64,000 bases of DNA from Nitrososphaeraceae archaeon (GTDB lineage: Archaea; Thermoproteota; Nitrososphaeria; Nitrososphaerales; Nitrososphaeraceae). Shown here piece after piece: positions 62,117-64,000 of the stretch. Made by a program: the position numbers and the translations under genes. The stretch spans positions 1 to 64,000 of the forward strand of contig WHTU01000005.1 in assembly GCA_009377575.1 (NCBI GenBank). The letters run 5' to 3'. A model generated the notes under the pieces. It saw only the letters and a list, made by a program, of their open reading frames with translations, searched no databases and had not been told where the DNA came from. Numbering within the stretch: position 1 is the stretch's first letter; every line of letters begins with the position of its first letter.

Positions 62117-62641
62117 TTGAGTCAAATCGATTCTACTCCAGAAAGAAAGTCTTCCGACAATGTTTACATTTTATCTGCGCTAGTTGAGGACAAGCCGGGA
62201 GTTCTCTTTAGGGTCACTAACTTGTTTAGGGCCAGGAATTTTAACATAGAAAGTATTACCGTAGGTTACAGCGAATTTGCTGACCTTTCAAGAATGACCA
62301 TAACCACTAGAAGCGATGATCGGACATTGGACCAACTTGTGAAACAACTTGGAAAACTCATTGATGTGGTCGAAGTACGGGTATTGGACAGAGCTAATAC
62401 TGTTTACAGGGAATTGGCTCTCATAAAGATGAATGCTCAAGATCCAACCTCGAGGGCAGAAATCACTAATCTCGCTTCCGTTTTTCGAGGAAAAATCTTA
62501 GATATAGACAAATTTACACTTACGGTTGAGATCACGGGCACTCCCAGCAAGATCGATGCATTTCGGAATTTAGTATCTGATTTTGGTATTGTTCAACTGG
62601 CACGTACTGGGGTCTCCGCACTGCCTAGGGGAGCAGTATAG
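62117..62641 (+). CDS. ilvN: Acetolactate synthase, regulatory subunit
   Basis: A 174-residue ACT-domain protein: YILSALVEDKPGVLFRVTNLFRARNFNIESITVGYSEFADLSRMTITTRSDDRTLDQLVKQLGKLIDVVEV, then a C-terminal domain with VFRGKILDIDKFTLTVEITGTPSKIDAFRNLVSDFGIVQLARTGVSAL. It binds the catalytic subunit and gives valine feedback. TTG start at 62117 in a tight operon with ilvB. Confidence 0.94.
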   Translation: MSQIDSTPERKSSDNVYILSALVEDKPGVLFRVTNLFRARNFNIESITVGYSEFADLSRMTITTRSDDRTLDQLVKQLGKLIDVVEVRVLDRANTVYRELALIKMNAQDPTSRAEITNLASVFRGKILDIDKFTLTVEITGTPSKIDAFRNLVSDFGIVQLARTGVSALPRGAV

Positions 62642-62797
62642 TCCTCAAATCGCTATGGATCAGATCAGCGAAGTTGAAAAACAAATCTTTGGATAGCTCA
62701 ATAAGGTGGTGCTCCTACACGCCTCAGATCCGATTGGAATGCGGAGCTTATAAGCTCAGAACAAAGGTGCCTTGAAACGACTCGATACAATATAGCC

Positions 62798-63805
62798 ATG
62801 CTTAGAGGCGATGGAATAGGACCAGAATTAATCGACTCGGCGACATGTATCTTAAACGCAATAGACGCCAATTCGTCAGTGAAGTTTTCCTTGGTTTACT
62901 TAGAAGCAGGGGATGGTGCACTTATAAAGTTCAATAAGGCACTACCTGAATCCACACTATCAGCCATCCGTAAGTCAGACGCATGTCTGAAGGGACCGGT
63001 AGGCGACAGTGCTGCTGATGTCATACTTGTTATTCGACGTCTTTTCGATCTATATGCAAATATCAGACCGTTAAGGGCTTATCCTAACACAAATTCTCTG
63101 CATGACAATATCGATCTTGTAGTAGTGAGGGAGAATACTGAAGACCTTTATCTTGGATGGGAATTTTGGTCAGATGAGGAAACCGTTATATCCCTCAGGC
63201 GGACCAGCAAAAAAGCTATCGAAAGGATATCTCAGTACGCCTTCAAACTGGCCGGATTGAGAAACAGGCAGAGAAAAGTCAGTTTAGTTCACAAGGCAAA
63301 TGTATTGAAAGAAAGTGACGGATTGTTCAAGAGGATATGCTCAGAAGTCGCATTATTAAATCGTGATATTCAGTATGAAGAGATGTACGTCGATGCATGT
63401 GCGATGAATCTTATTCGGAATCCTCAGGATTTTGATGTAATTGTAACGTCAAACCTTTTTGGAGATATCATTTCAGACGAGGCTGCACAAGTAGTCGGGG
63501 GACTGGGCATGGGTCCGGCAGCAAATATCGGAAACGATTTTGGGGTTTTCGAACCAGTTCACGGAGCAGCTTTTGACATCCAAGGTAAGAATGTCTCAAA
63601 CCCTACTTCTATTTTGCTATCGACCAGAATGATGCTTCAATGGTTAGGAACAAAGCATAATGACAAACAAGCCATCTTAGAAGGAGATCGGATAGAGGAG
63701 GCGATAGTGCGAATGCTGGTTGAAAATAAGAAGACAAAAGATCTGGGAGGTACCCTCACTACAAAAGAGTTCACAAGGAGCGTCGTGTCTTATCTCTATA
63801 TGTGA
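62798..63805 (+). CDS. leuB: Isopropylmalate/isocitrate dehydrogenase family protein
   Basis: A 335-residue decarboxylating dehydrogenase. MLRGDGIGPEL, LKGPVGDSAADVI, VVVRENTEDLYLGWEFW and NLFGDIISDEAAQVVGGLGMGPAANIG followed by FEPVHGAAFDIQGKNVSNPTSI are the family core. Its place behind ilvBN suggests 3-isopropylmalate dehydrogenase of leucine synthesis, but isocitrate or homoisocitrate use cannot be ruled out. The frame continues upstream as RYNIAM, the expected first strand, with no ATG, GTG or TTG before the stop at 62702, so the true start or a frameshift is open. Confidence 0.85.
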   Translation: MLRGDGIGPELIDSATCILNAIDANSSVKFSLVYLEAGDGALIKFNKALPESTLSAIRKSDACLKGPVGDSAADVILVIRRLFDLYANIRPLRAYPNTNSLHDNIDLVVVRENTEDLYLGWEFWSDEETVISLRRTSKKAIERISQYAFKLAGLRNRQRKVSLVHKANVLKESDGLFKRICSEVALLNRDIQYEEMYVDACAMNLIRNPQDFDVIVTSNLFGDIISDEAAQVVGGLGMGPAANIGNDFGVFEPVHGAAFDIQGKNVSNPTSILLSTRMMLQWLGTKHNDKQAILEGDRIEEAIVRMLVENKKTKDLGGTLTTKEFTRSVVSYLYM

Positions 63806-63891
63806 ACTAATTGTCCAAGAGTGAATGCCTACGACTCATACTCGACTCTATCGATGATACTACAGCGTCAACTAATCTTGGGAAGGATTTG

Positions 63892-63899
63892 TATATAAG
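63892..63899 (+). promoter_or_regulatory. TATA box of the last gene
   Basis: TATATAAG lies about 29 bases before the ATG at 63924 and implies a nearly leaderless transcript for the gene that runs off the window. Confidence 0.5.
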
Positions 63900-63923
63900 T
63901 CGGACATTTATTAACTCATCTTA

Positions 63924-64000
63924 ATGGAGGTCAATGGTGAGATAATAACAGGCATTGCCCTGATCTTCTTATCAGGGTTGTTTCTTTATGCTGGAACAAT
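63924..64000 (+). CDS. Membrane protein, N-terminal part only
   Basis: The reading frame starts MEVNGEIITGIALIFLSGLF and is cut by the window end after 25 codons. One hydrophobic helix is visible, so it is probably a membrane or secreted protein. Its family cannot be told from this piece. Confidence 0.5.
   Translation, partial: MEVNGEIITGIALIFLSGLFLYAGT

Noticed and set aside
1-64000. CRISPR arrays, prophage or toxin-antitoxin systems
   Set aside because: I saw no regularly spaced repeats, cas genes, phage structural genes or toxin pairs on reading both strands.

Overview
The window is archaeal and looks like a mesophilic thaumarchaeon (Nitrososphaeria). The evidence is an archaeal ribosomal-protein cluster with eS4 and the RNase P subunit Rpp29, Gar1 next to SRP19, a proteasome alpha subunit, an archaeal ThiD-ThiN fusion, archaeal-type phosphoglycerate mutase, a PIN-ATPase-KH protein, an exosortase-like membrane protein with Ser in place of Cys, TATA boxes about 25 bases before many starts, and frequent TTG/GTG starts that fit leaderless transcripts. 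By eye the DNA is about 40% GC. No ammonia-oxidation genes are present, so whether it oxidises ammonia cannot be judged from here. Layout: 1-3000 holds a sortase-like gene, a DUF99 gene and a TIM-barrel isomerase, with a short-repeat cluster between the last two. 3.1-4.9 kb is pyrD-pyrK. 5.1-5.8 kb is gar1-srp19. 6.0-8.6 kb and 20.6-28.4 kb carry most of purine synthesis: purD, purN, a 5-formyl-THF cyclo-ligase, purK-purE, the minus-strand series purS-purQ-purL-purF, and purC. purM, purB and the last steps are not in the window. Between these blocks lie a metallo-beta-lactamase nuclease ending in a PIP-box-like motif, an F420-type luciferase-fold oxidoreductase, an HTH regulator, apgM, thiD-thiN, a sugar nucleotidyltransferase, a GalT homologue, the PIN-ATPase and an SDR. 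29.0-39.2 kb runs psmA, a thioredoxin-fold protein, a SPOUT methyltransferase, then uL3-uL4-uL23-uS19-uL22-uS3-uL29-Rpp29-uS17-uL14-uL24-eS4-uL5-uS14-uS8-uL6. uL2 is missing from its usual place and the series stops after uL6. 39.4-43.0 kb is a tight five-gene set: nucleotidyltransferase, luciferase-fold oxidoreductase, SCPx-type thiolase, DUF35 protein and an unknown. A tRNA-Asn with a 40-base intron-like insert and an orphan serine recombinase follow. 44.3-54.1 kb is a dispersed biotin region (bioA and bioD divergent, bioB-bioF, birA) mixed with an asparagine-synthase-like gene, threonine synthase and a UbiA/MenA prenyltransferase. 54-64 kb holds a glycerate kinase, trpE, two very small zinc-type proteins, an alcohol dehydrogenase, an LsrF/ADH-synthase-like aldolase, ilvB-ilvN and an isopropylmalate/isocitrate dehydrogenase. 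The genes mostly describe a self-sufficient biosynthetic core: pyrimidine, purine, thiamine, biotin, branched-chain, Trp and Thr routes plus translation. The most interesting new signals are regulatory and structural: an 11-base word shared by the overlapping bioA/bioD promoters and an inverted repeat in front of birA, the repeat cluster near 2.1 kb, the unusual tRNA-Asn insert, and several small or atypical proteins.
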